This document shows, piece by piece, positions 31,516-42,932 of a DNA stretch of 64,000 bases. The stretch's first letter is position 1, and each line of letters starts with the position of its first letter. The stretch spans positions 16,603,116 through 16,667,115 of the forward strand of contig NW_020621603.1 in the NCBI RefSeq assembly GCF_003573695.1, read 5' to 3'. Origin of the DNA: Papaver somniferum. Lineage: Eukaryota; Streptophyta; Magnoliopsida; Ranunculales; Papaveraceae. Both the position numbers and the translations under genes were made by a program. The notes under the pieces are model-generated. The model saw only the letters and a program-made list of their open reading frames with translations. It ran no database searches and was not told the DNA's origin.

Positions 31516-32247
31516 TTACTTGTGTTTGGAACCTGCGAACAAATATTTCGCACTCTCTCCAGGTAGTTGTGTCACATTTGCGAGTTGTCGATATGGCAAC
31601 AAATAATCTTCAGGGTTGGACGGCTTGTTGGAGATCCTCTCAGGTACTGGAAAAGGACATACTCCTAGCTTCACTTTGTTGTTATACATCCATGAGCGCC
31701 CCAAGACCATATCATAATTTGGGTATTCCTTAAAAATATGAAACTTGGTGTGTGTTAAGGCATCTCGTACCTTGATTTCGAGATTAATGCACTCGTAAGC
31801 ATCTTTGGACTCTCCCTCTGAGTTTTTGATCATAGTTGGGCAGTGAGAAGCTTCTTGCTTTGAAATTTCTACAGCCTTCAGAGTCTTGATAGCGATGATG
31901 TTAAAGTCAGAGGCCGCATCAATCAGTGTGATGTCAAACTCGACGCCTTTGAGATGAGATGTGGTTAGGAGTTCCCAGTTGCATACACCAGCCGCTTCTT
32001 CGAGGATAGGTTTAGGTTTGGGAGCATCTCCTCCGGCTGAAAACAATTGTTTTCCTAACACGACACGATTAAGGGATGCAAATATGTCTTGACGTTGCAC
32101 CTTGGAGAAATAGAGAATCTCACATACATGCTCCATCATAGACTGTACGGTTTTGTGGACAGAGTCCCCAGAAAGCATGCAGCTTCTAACAGGGAGAGGA
32201 TCCATGTGAACTCCCTCAGTGCCTAGTTGAAGTTTTCCTGCATCCAC
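31516..32247 (-). pseudogene. Aspartic protease region of the deleted gypsy element
   Basis: A 243-residue frame. Around residue 105-120 it reads FDITLIDAASDFNIIAI, the retropepsin active site with Asp kept but the Thr/Gly-Gly turn changed to Ala-Ala. Around residue 160-185 it reads FKEYPNYDMVLGRSWMY, the second conserved strand (VLGRxW). It would cleave Gag-Pol; the DAA change should impair it. It is followed at once by the integrase tail, showing the deletion. Confidence 0.65.
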
Positions 32248-33231
32248 CTACTCTTTGAAAATGCGCTTCAATTTGTTGCAATCACTGGTGGGGTGATTGA
32301 CAAACCTATGGTAACTACAATATTTGGGATTTGCCATTTGTTCTACAGTTAGAGGACGTCTGATAGGAGGTAGCTTGATGACGCCATCTTATATCCAGAC
32401 CTCCAAGAGTTTAATCACCTCTTCTATTGGAAAGGGAAAATCCAGGAATGATGGGGTCTCATTTGACCTGTGTGAAACGGGAGTCGGACGCTTAGATTGT
32501 TGATAGTCGTTCCCCAGATGCCTTCTCTTTCCACCCTCACTAGTGATTGACTGGAGGTTGGATATTTTATTGGAAGGACGCCTGCTTTCCTGAACATCTT
32601 TACGAGCTTCTTCATTCTAGGACAGTTCAGATCGACTGAGTAGAGCAGGAACGGATTTCTTAGCAGCTTCCGATGCAATATGGGAATATATATTTTCCAA
32701 GAAGGATGCATATAATGAAATAACCCTTTCATTGCAAGGACTCTTATGAGAACGTGATAAATCCCACAATTCTTCTTTCTGAGTTTAAGGAAACATCTCT
32801 TGATATTCATGAGCAAACAAGTTAGGTTAGTGGTTACCTTTCCGTTCAGCATGACCATAAACTTCATCTTCCTTGCCAGGAATATGAATCTTGGAAGAAT
32901 GACTACTACCATTAGTATTGATCCAAAATGAATTGTTGGTAACGTTTCCCTCAGAATGAATATGTGTTGGTTCCTTTGATAGTTAATCCGTTAAGACTTT
33001 CAAAAGCGTGATAACTTCGTCCTGCGTCTTGACAATAATAACTTGATTCCTAACAATATCATTCAGGATTTTCATCAAATCGTGAATAGTTGTTAAATAT
33101 GGAGAATCCATAGCCTCAACAAGGGTTTTGAATAAAAGAACGAATTCAGGAATAATATGTGAGGTATTGTCGGTGTTGGGAGAAGTAAAATTGGGATTGA
33201 AGGTTTCTGAACCATTTCTAAGAACAACCAT
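32248..33231 (-). pseudogene. gag of the deleted gypsy element, in pieces
   Basis: The N-terminus lies in 32983-33231 (MVVLRNGSE ... VITLLKVLTD). A basic piece follows in 32424-32912 in another frame. The zinc knuckle YCSYHRFVNHPTSDCNKL is coded within about 32262-32340. The N-terminus is alignable with the gag at 58275 (MVELRSGSE ... VLTFLKTLTD). Several frame changes show decay. Confidence 0.6.
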
Positions 33232-33316
33232 CTTGAGAAATTGAGGAAATCAAAAATGAAATTGGAAAAAATGATTTTTGCAACCGAGAGATTAATCTCC
33301 CACTGTGGTCTCCAGT

Positions 33317-35212
33317 TGTTTTGGGGTAAAAACTGATTTTGCTGGAAATGGTAAATTGGGTGTGCCACCGAGAAACGAATCCAAACCCTAAAAAAATGTA
33401 CCGCACAGGAGTACTTTAGATTCGAGAGATCAATCTGTATAATTCTGGCCTAAACCAAGAAATGGCCGTTCCAGCCTTGCTTCGTCACAAAATGAAGGAG
33501 AACGGTTGATCTTAGGGAGGGAAGCAGAGAAGGTGTTGAGATCAGAATGATGAATTCTATAAGGTGTGGTTGTTTTATGACTTGTATCAGAATGTAGAAC
33601 TTGCTTGCAGAATGTAAGTTATGAGTTCTTGGTGTTTTCTGGATACTTGCGTTAATGAACTCCTGTCGGTTGAAATAGATTGAAAATCTATTTATACAAG
33701 TCATAGTCGAATATACACTGATCTCATAAGAAGTGGAAGTAATTGAGTGATGGAGAAGTGGGGATCGTGTAGAATAGTGAAAACCACGTCCCTACTATGA
33801 GGGGAAGCTGGTTGGTTTTACTCCGACCACTTTTCTACTGCCCCTAACTGTCTGCCTTTCCTGACACTTTTTCGTAATGGGCGTGTTGCACGCCGCACAC
33901 TGTAAACCGCCAGACCAATACCCTGATGAACATCCCCCAGTTTGTGACATGTTTGATGTCTCGAGTATTTTGTAGAGAATATGTAGAAAGGTAAATGAGG
34001 AATGTAACAAGTCATACATGGTAGTTGCTGAGTGAATCTTACTTGCAAGACCTAATTATTTCGACCAATCACGCGCAAGGTAGGAGGCAGGCAGTCATAT
34101 GTGATAGATCAAGTCGTGAGACTTTCCATAAAAAATAGCATGTGATTCTTTTAGGTCAAATAATTAAATTATTCGTGAAATCGATATCATAAAATATCAT
34201 TTGTATTCGATGCTCGTAAAGCATTGTTGTTTAGCAAGCAACTCAAAATAATTGATGTTCATGAAGCATTGTTGTTCATCTCGTTTTAGTTAGCCGCAAA
34301 ACTCAATGTCTTAAAAGAGGCGTGACCAGCCATCTTCGGACAGCCGCCAGGAGATGCTTGGGTAGATTGAGGATAAGCCGATCATTCCTCGTGGAAGATG
34401 GGCGACCGACGGTCATGACGGCATCTTATTGGTCTCCCATAATTAGATCTAGGCCGATAAATTTGGCTGGCCATGTTGGATGGCTGAGATCATTTTGCGA
34501 CAGCTACGTGCTGCCATTAGTCGAATTCAAGGCTTTTAAAGTCGTGTGACCAACCTATTTTAGGTGATCGATTTGATGTGTTGCTGGCAGGTTGTGAGCG
34601 ACGTGATTGACCAAGGCTAAAGCCGAGCCGCCGGTGAGCATACCAAAACTTCATTGGTCGTAAAAAAGTAAAATCTAAGCCATCCAATTAGGTTGTAAGC
34701 GATGGATTTGAGACTGTCATGGCTAGTCTTAACTCGTTTAATACCTTTTTTTCAACATCGTGACTAGCCCACTTTGGATAGCGATCATGGATGCTACCTG
34801 AAGGATAGGAGAGCTCCGATTGGCTGGAACATAAGTGAGCCCACCGGTGAATGTCGTGGAGCTTGTTTGGCCACGCCATGAGGAGGCTAAGCTTGATAAA
34901 TCGGCCGGCCAAGTTGGATGGTCGTGTTTGTTTTAAGACTAACATGGACAGTCTAGATTCAATATCTTAAGAAACTAAGCACGTCGACCAGCCAACTTCC
35001 ATGTTTAATTAAAAGTGCAGGTTGCGGCTTTGGAGCAATTTGATTGGCCAGTGGGAAAGAGGAGCCAGCAGGCATCAAGGTAAGGCATGGCCTGTCGGCT
35101 ATGAGAGGTGCCGACTAGGGCGAACCGGTCGTTTAAGCGACGCGGCTGCGCTCTTTTTGCTGCTGCTTTTATGTGCCGCAGTTTCCCTTTATTTCTTGTT
35201 TTACAACCTTTG
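33317..35212 (-). repeat. 5' LTR of the deleted gypsy element, truncated
   Basis: It starts on the plus strand TGTTTTGGGG beside the primer site. A TATA box is at 33687-33696 (minus). The reverse complement of 33890-34330 aligns piecewise with 57330-57600 of the large gypsy LTR (for example GACATCAAACATGTCACAAA). The outer 900 bases (34320-35212) carry diverged GGCTGGCCATGTTGGATGG-type sub-repeats and no gene. It stops at TTTGATCAAG, where copia sequence begins. Confidence 0.7.
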
Positions 35213-36309
35213 ATCAAGTGAGGATACTTGATTTTCTTAATATCTACAGGAAGAATAAATGGATTTAAATCAAGTTTATTTGTTTCAGAGTTTTCTTCCC
35301 TTGATTTCCTCTTTCTCATATTTGCGAAAATATGAAAACTCCTAGTTACGGTTTCGATCAATCTTCCCCGTAAACATAGCAAGAGGTTATCTTTTATAGG
35401 AAGAATAGATATCAAAAACCGGAAATAACTAGTTTTAGGAAATCCTACCAAAATCGGAAATCGAGGCTTGTGGGGAGACAATTCCGATTTTATATCTAGG
35501 TATTTCTTTTGGAAAACCAGTTTTTCAGAGACTGGATCTTTATTTCGAATTAATTCTATGTGTCTTTCCAAAAGAATGTTTACTCTTTTATTACAAAAAT
35601 TTGATAACATCATTTGAAATTCACTCAAGAATTTTCTAATAGAGTATGCAGAGATAAATTTGAACGTAATATGATATTTGTTAAAAATACCATTAGAATC
35701 ATAAATCCTGTAATATTTCAAAAGATCACTTGCTTCATTAAAATAGTTGTGAGGTGTATGAAGCAATCCATTACTAATAGAATTATTAATTGAAAAGTCA
35801 TTCCTTGTAAGGTTACACAGTTTCCAAAATCACATCCTTTGTAGCGATACATTGACAGTCTTAGATCTGAAAATGTACATATATATACTTTGATAGGACA
35901 TCCAAAATATATTTAAGATTCCAGATTTTTCAAGAACACAATAGCCATGGTTCATGTAATAAAAAATTCTGAGAGGAATCTTATGCATTTTCGAGATACA
36001 ACCTGTCTCATAGAGCATTGTATCATTGTTACTAAACATGTTAGTATCCAAGGCAATGATATACAATCCTATGATATCCAATGGATTATGTAAGTCCTTG
36101 AAGACATACATACATATAATTCCAATTCCTAATACATTTAGGAATAAGAATATGACATGCTTCATTTGTGTCTTCCACCACGAGTTTTTGAAGTAGTCAA
36201 ATCCTGCCGTTACGTTAATTGAATCAGACATACCTTCAACTCTTATAGGTTGGATCGCACCAAACACAGATTGTTAGATCTTTTCGTGTTTGCCTGCTCT
36301 GATACCAAT
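35213..36309 (-). pseudogene. Truncated internal part of a copia-type unit (left copy)
   Basis: It repeats 41828-42932 of the full unit with few changes. Reading down from the primer site (TGGTATCAGAGC, 36296-36307) there is a frame at 35830-36267 (MFGAIQPIRVEGMSDSINVT, then FDYFKNSWWKTQMKHVI) that has the aromatic WWKTRM motif of copia Gag, and a second frame at 35005-35766. The second frame crosses the junction at 35212 into gypsy LTR sequence, so its last 50 residues are not part of the element. Function as Gag is inferred. Confidence 0.5.
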
Positions 36310-39055
36310 TGAAAAGACGAGGGTACCCAAATATACCTCAATTTAAAACTTTTCCACCTATAAGTCCTTTCTCCGAAAGTGATTGTCTATGGACTGAGTC
36401 GAGACAATACAACGAATCGGTTCACACTTCGTGTGACCGTCTATGGATACGAGATCGAGACAATGCGACAACAAGATAACTTGCGTGATTGACTATGGAT
36501 ACAAGATCGAGACAATACAACAACGAAGTGTGATTACTTGATAATAGGTTCGGACTTAACCAAACACTATAGGATTGCTATCAAGTAATTAGGAATTAAC
36601 GTTTTTGTATTTTACTTCTAATTATAATAAATCAATTATAATTGCGGAAATAGAAAAGAAAAAGACACAACAAGATCTTGTTAACGAGGAAACCCCAAAT
36701 GCAGAAAAAACCTGGGACCTTGTCCAGAATTGAATACTCTAAGAATTAAGCCGCTATATAAAATCTAAACCAACTTCGTATAATTAAGACCAAGCAACTA
36801 AACCTATAGTTCACCTAGTTGCCTCAGTATCCCTGCGCCTCCACTTGCAATAAGTCACGCACTTGGAAAAATTCCTTTGGTTCGTATTCCAAACAGTAAA
36901 GGAACAACAAATCTGTTCGGTAACAACTCTTTTCAGACAACGTGATATGAGTTTGACAAAATGCTCTTCCGTTTATCCCAATAAACTCCATTGTCGGGTT
37001 CTTAGATCAATCTATTTAACAACTACCAAAGTAATTGTTTAGACTATGCAATCAATAATATTAATCACAAAGAAATGTATTGATGCCGATCTACGCAACT
37101 AATTAATCCAATCTATCAAAAGATAAACCGATTATAGTTGGATCCCCAGCCGATCAAGTTTTGTGCACACCAAAGATTATGAACTCAAATAAGAAATCTT
37201 ATTTGTCTTCAAATCTTCTTAGATCGTCAATAAACACCTGCACACAAACAACTTGAATCTCTTATGATCAATCACACACAAAACGGAGTCTGTTAACGAT
37301 GGATTATCACAAGACGTCTTTAGATCTACAAACAGTCTAAAGATCCCCGTCGATACTTCGAGCTAGTTTAAGTGAATCTTATATCAGAAGAGAAGATTCT
37401 CAAGCATAAACAAACTAGGTGCAATCAAAGTTCAACAACCATTAGTCAATCAACTCAATCGAAAACTAATAATAAACTGCAATTATCTAGTTTCCCACCA
37501 ACGGTACTCTTAAAGCTTCTCAATCCCAAATTAAGAAGTCTTTAAAACGAGCGGTCGTAAGAGATTTCGCCTAATTAAGTTACTTTCCTCTCCGAATAGA
37601 CATCTCCACCAGTAACAACACGACTAGGTAGTTTTGATGGCTCTGAGGATTAGTTTTCTCGAAATACAAACTTCAATATTTATAGACCAGAGAAGTTTGG
37701 ACGCCAAGGAATTTCCAAAACCGAATTCTCAAAGATATGCAATAAAGCCAAAATCGGTTTTCATAATTCCTGGAAATGCTCTGTCCAAATATTGACCGAA
37801 ATCTCATTAGAAAATCTCCAATTAATAAATGCACATTACTAAATTTTATTTTCTAAAGACATGCATTTAATTGCTGGAAATTAAAAGCATATAAAACTAA
37901 AAACCTTAATTAAAAGATTCTCAATTTATTTCGATCCGGGAATCTCCTTTGGTTATTAAGGAACCGATTTGCCACACTTCCAAACGAGTTTGGATTAGGT
38001 TCATTTGATTTCCAAGAACTATGTGATTGATCAAAAACATTCAATCACCATTCATGGGTTTAACGGTTCTACCAAACACAAGTTCTGGTTCTACCTCCAA
38101 GTGGATACTAGGATCGGTCACAATAGTTTCCAAAACTATGTTAACTAAGTACCAGGATCGGTTACCACTTATTTATGGTACTTACTTGTGATCGGTTGCA
38201 CAAGTTATAGGATCGGTTACACCAATTACTAAAACTTGTTAACCTACTAAAAGGATCGATTACACATCTTGTGATTAGTCCCACCAAGTTCTAGGATCGG
38301 TTACCCAATGACTAGGAATGGTCACACCAATTAAAAATATTGATCATACCATCTCAGGTGATTACTTAAGATTGGCTTCACTAATAAAAGTCATACCGAT
38401 ACATAAGTTAGGCTTTGTGAATAGTTTTACCAAGATACACAAACAAGTTATGAGCGGTTACACTAAACACACATATTGGTAATCCAAATATTTGCAATGA
38501 ATAACAATACCAATAAGCCTAGCGATTTCCCTTTCGATTCGCAAAACAAGTTTATGAATGTAGTTCCTTTAAACGAGTGTAAAACATTGTTTCCTATGAC
38601 GAAATCTTCACCCATACCCATACATATAATCACAATAGCATTCATACGATTATGTCGATGTCTTGTATACGAAGTTCAAAAAGATAGGCGTTATACTTCG
38701 CATTATAATTCGTTAATACTATGTCTAACTACAGTATAATCATTCACAACTTTGCAGTTATGTTTTCAATATAACACGACTCAAAAGATACATTAGGAAT
38801 GAAACAGTTCAAGAATATTACTAACCTTAAGAGGAAGGATGATGTCGTCGATGTAGCTATTTACGTCTTCACATTCTTCAAGTCTTCGAGTAATACTTGT
38901 ATGTCTCATATCCTAATAATTTTCTACCTAACCTATACGAAGTTGACTCTAATAAATAATCAAGCGCTCTTTAAATGAGTTTTGGTTCACTAAAATATGA
39001 CAACCAAACTTGACATACCAACGCTTGGTGGGTTTAACCGAGCAATGCTCTAATA
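36310..39055 (-). repeat. 2.75 kb LTR of copia-type element (LTR I)
   Basis: The plus strand starts TGAAAAGACGAGGGTACCC and ends GCTCTAATA (expected TAACA; LTR II has it). The primer site for initiator-Met tRNA lies immediately to the left and a purine tract (AAAGAGGGAGAT on the minus strand) immediately to the right, so this LTR is the 3' LTR of the unit to its right and the 5' LTR of the truncated unit to its left. A minus-strand TATA-like CTATAAATATTG is at about 37675-37690. Confidence 0.75.
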
Positions 39056-40838
39056 ATCTCCCTCTTTATCAATTTTAGTGACAAAACTCTTACATCATAT
39101 GGATAAAAAAATTACAAGAATTTATTACACATACGCTTGATTCCAAGTTTCAACAACACAATAACTTGTATAAATTCAATCCATAAATTTCGTTGTTGAC
39201 ATTGTAATAACAAAGTTAATACTCCCCCTAAAGGTAAGATATGTAGATTTTCAATCCGCACGTCTTTGTTATTCCCTTTGTAGTTAAGATAACCACAAGT
39301 ATCAATATGATATGTTACTCCCCCTTAGTCTATGTTTTACTCTTTCGTTATATATAACGTTTTAGTACCATTGTCCTTTCCTTAGTGATACCAAATCACT
39401 TGTTTACTCCATATATTTTTTCCCCTTTTTGTCACAAAATGACAAAGGTACGAGCAAATAAAGGACAAACCGAAAGGATCTTACAAATCTTAAAAGACTT
39501 GCAACCAATAAGAGTTAAGCACGAGGGTTCCACACACCATTATAGATAACCAATATGAAAACCGAAATTACAAAGTAATTTTATTTTGATATGTTACCAA
39601 GGAAACAATTGCCCGAAGCAATTTTCCCTAATAGTTTAGAAAATCAAAAATTGACTAAGCACCTTAGTTTTTTGCTAAACCTATTGCACAAAATAGAATC
39701 ACTTGTTTGATAAGACCAAAATAAAGATCAGAATTAACTCTATTTTTCTCATGAGGTTCTAATTAGTCGAACAATGACTTAGACCGTTCACTTTAAACAA
39801 GACAAGTACTAGGTTAGTTAACTAGTATTTATTATTAAGGCATTCGATTAGACTTGAATAACCGAATCCTACACTTTGATAAGTCTAACTAAGATCAGAA
39901 TTAATTTAGTTTCTCTTATCCGGAATCGAATTGGACTAAATAATTGATCCTGAAAACCTTTTTTTTTGGTAAGCCATAAACAATTCATACAAACCAAATA
40001 AATCAATTTGCATAATTATTTATCTCAACCGGAAGCAATTGAAACAAACATCGACATTATGGCACCGCAATTTCACCAAAATTGCGTTAAGTCTAAACAT
40101 TGATACCAAACAATAAAGCAAGATAACAATAGTTTTTCTCAACCGGAAACAACTGAATCACACACACACATCCATACACACATAATGGAATAAACATCAA
40201 TTGTACCGAAATTTTGTTAAGCAAAAGCAAAATATATGAAATAAAATCAGGCTTTTCTTAAACAGGAAAACGATTAACTAACCAATTCGTTACCTCAAGC
40301 TCTGCATCATCTTCTCCCTTTCTTTGCATCTTTCCGGGGAGGAATATCACTGTGTTATCATCCTCTTGCAAGACAAAATAACAATAACAAACACCAACCT
40401 TTACCAGAGAAAGGTTGAAAATCGGTTTTAACTAATGCATAACAAAAGTTGAAAACCCGAAACACATATGCTTTTATGCTAAACCAAAAACGATTCAACA
40501 TATTGTGACTTTTTCACACATGAGTTTCAATCAGAACCCCATATGATCCTTTGATAAAGCCTACCAACATGGGCTAGAACTCAATCCCGCTAAACCAAAA
40601 AGTCACCCAAACCATAAGGGTTCACACAATATGAGATCGAATATTAAGGTTATGAAAACCGAAATCAAACATCCCATAATACATAGCAACAAAATAAAGC
40701 ATTCAAGCACATGCTATGTAATCGAAAAAATATCACAAGAAAAATTATAAAAATAATAATTTTATTCATAAATAAGATAGTTTTATTCATAATAGACTTT
40801 ATACAATTTATTGAAAGAAATCAAAAACTGATATCTAT

Positions 40839-41800
40839 TCACCTTTGGAGACAATTATTAATCTTCATTTGTTTGCTCTTCAGAAATTTCTTCAGAGTCT
40901 TGGTCTTTTTTTCACCTCTTATAAATTCATTATTGATCTCTAGGATTCCTTTAAAATTTTCCGGATCATTACGTGAGGCAAAGGCTAGCTGTTTCTGAAT
41001 ACAGTCTAACTGTCTTTCAAGACGTAAAATATGGAACATGAGATCTCCATTCCTATAAATTTGATCATTTGAGATAATAGTTCCCTTTTCTATTATATCC
41101 TTACTCATTTGATTGATAATTTTTTGAGAGACAGTTTTAATGACTTTCTCATCTTTGAAATTATTCCTCATTGTGTGTTCACACAAACTGGTGATGAGAC
41201 AGGGATATCCAAGATTTCTATGGAATGATGTGGTATTGATAGATTCGATGATCTTAATCATTTGATTGATAATTATTCCACATATGTCAATTTGCTTTTT
41301 CCCTTCTAGAAGAAGTATACAAGCTCAGCAAATTCCTTATCCATTTGGGATGAATCTTTTGTACTAGCATAAAGAGTTACTATAGCAAGTTTACCGAAAC
41401 CCTTAAGAAGAAGGGTATTTCTTTGGTTATCATCTTTCTGTTTTTTCATTCAACAGTTTTTCCAGTGATAAGTTTTGAATGTTATCGTGCTCAATTTCAG
41501 AACCGCTAATCATATGATTTCCCTTCACTTTGTAATTGATGATCTTTGATATGATTTTTCTGTCGACATAATGAAAAGTGCTTATAACCAAAGTGCTAAA
41601 AGTAAGTTTTCATGATCAATATTATGAATATTAGCATAAAAAATTCTTACTATATCAGGTGAATATTCTTCAAATCCAAACATATTACCCCAGATTCAGT
41701 CTTGAACAAACTTCACATACTTGGTTTCTGAAACATCTGGATTGAATCTCTTTTCTTCAGTGAAGCTTAATCCCTTCAAGGCTTGATATCTATCCAAAAC
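40839..41800 (-). pseudogene. Degenerate ORF resembling the 'putative plant transposon protein' domain
   Basis: Reading through several stops the minus strand gives ALKGLSFTEEKRFNPDV, YVKFVQD, GNMFGFEEYSPDIVRIFYAN, and further on NLGYPCLITSLCEH. The order recalls the plant-transposon-protein family often found next to LTR elements (first-strand 'exFNP', 'VREFYAN', 'YPCLITALC'). I rely on memory of that pattern; the family call is weak. If right, this element carries that protein in place of pol. Confidence 0.35.
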
Positions 41801-42191
41801 ATGTATTATCTACAAAATTTATAAGATCATGTTTGCCTTTGATCAAGTGAGGATACTTGATTTTCTCAATATCTCCAGTAGGAATAAATGGATTTAAATC
41901 CACTTTGTTTGTTTCAGAGTTTTCTTCCCTTGATTTCCTCTTTCTCATATTTGCGAAAATATGAAAAACCCTAGTTATGTTTTCGATCAATCTTCCCCAA
42001 TATGTTTGTAAACATAGCAAGAGGTTATCTTTTATAGGAAGAATAGATATAAAAAACCGGAAATAACTAGTTTTAGGAAATTCTACCAAAATCGGAAACC
42101 GAGGCATGTGGGGAGACAATTCAGATTTTATATCTAGGTCTTTCTTTTGGAAAACTAGTTTTTCAGGGACTAGATCTTTATTTCGGATTGA

Positions 42192-42890
42192 TTATGTGTT
42201 TCTGTCCAAAACTCTGTTTACTCTTTTATTACCAGAATTTGATAAAATCATTTGAAATTCACTCAAGAATTTTCTAATAGAGTATACATAGATAAATTTG
42301 AACATAATATGATATTTGTTAAAAACACCATTAGAATCATAAATCCTGTAATATTTCAAAAGATCACTTGCTTCATTAAAACAGTTGTGAGGTGTATGAA
42401 GCAATCCAGTGTTAATAGAATTATTAACTGAAAAATCATTCCTTGTAAGGTTACACAGTTTCCAAAATCACATCCTAGGTAGCGATACATTGACAGTCTT
42501 AGATCTGAAAATGTACATATATATACTTTGATAGGACATCCAAAATATATTTGAGATTCCAAATTTTTCAAAAACACAATAGCCATGGTTCATGTAATAA
42601 AAAATTCTGAGAGGAATCTTATGCATTTTTGACATGCAACCTGTCTCATAGAGCATTGTATCATTGTTACTAAACATGTTAGTATACAAGGCAATGATAT
42701 CCAATGGATTATATAAGTCCTTCAAGACATACATACATATAATTCCAATTCCTAAGACATTTAGGAATAAGAGTATTACATACTTCATTCGTGTCTTCCA
42801 CCACGAGTTTTTGAAGTAGTCAAATCCTGCCGTTACGTTAACTGTATCAGATACAGATTCAACTCTTATAGGTTGGATCGCACCAAACAC
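42192..42890 (-). pseudogene. gag-like ORFs of copia-type unit II
   Basis: 42468-42890 reads MFGAIQPIRVESVSDTVNVT, then FDYFKNSWWKTRMKYVI; 42192-42404 reads MLHTPHNCFNEASDLLKYY. Each has a clear counterpart in the truncated left copy (35830-36267 and 35005-35766). The WWKTRM motif suggests the start of a copia Gag, but the rest is not recognisable and frames shift, so the protein is decayed. Confidence 0.45.
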
Positions 42891-42932
42891 AAATTGTTAG
42901 ATATTTTCGTTTTTTCCTGCTCTGATACCAAT

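Larger units (their letters stand above)
30337..35212 (-). mobile_element. Tat-like gypsy element with internal deletion and truncated LTRs
   Basis: Minus orientation: LTR 33317-35212 (cut at its far end by the copia junction), primer-binding site TGGAGACCACAGTGGGAG (33297-33314), gag pieces, zinc knuckle, protease, then directly an integrase tail (31135-31509), and a 470-base 3' LTR remnant (30337-30806). RT, both RNase H domains and the integrase core are gone. The gag start (MVVLRNGSE) and primer site match those of the large gypsy element on the right (MVELRSGSE, TGGCGACCACAGTGGGAG), so they belong to one family group. Confidence 0.75.
39056..42932 (-). mobile_element. Internal region of copia-type unit II, no reverse transcriptase
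   Basis: It lies between LTR II and LTR I. From the primer site (42919-42930) it carries the gag-like frames 42468-42890 and 42192-42404, then 41790-42119, then degenerate frames down to 40839. 39056-40838 is non-coding, with a purine-rich tract on the minus strand (about 39415-39440, GACAAAAAGGGGAAAA). No RT, RNase H or integrase motif was found in the frames, so it is a non-autonomous element. Confidence 0.6.
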
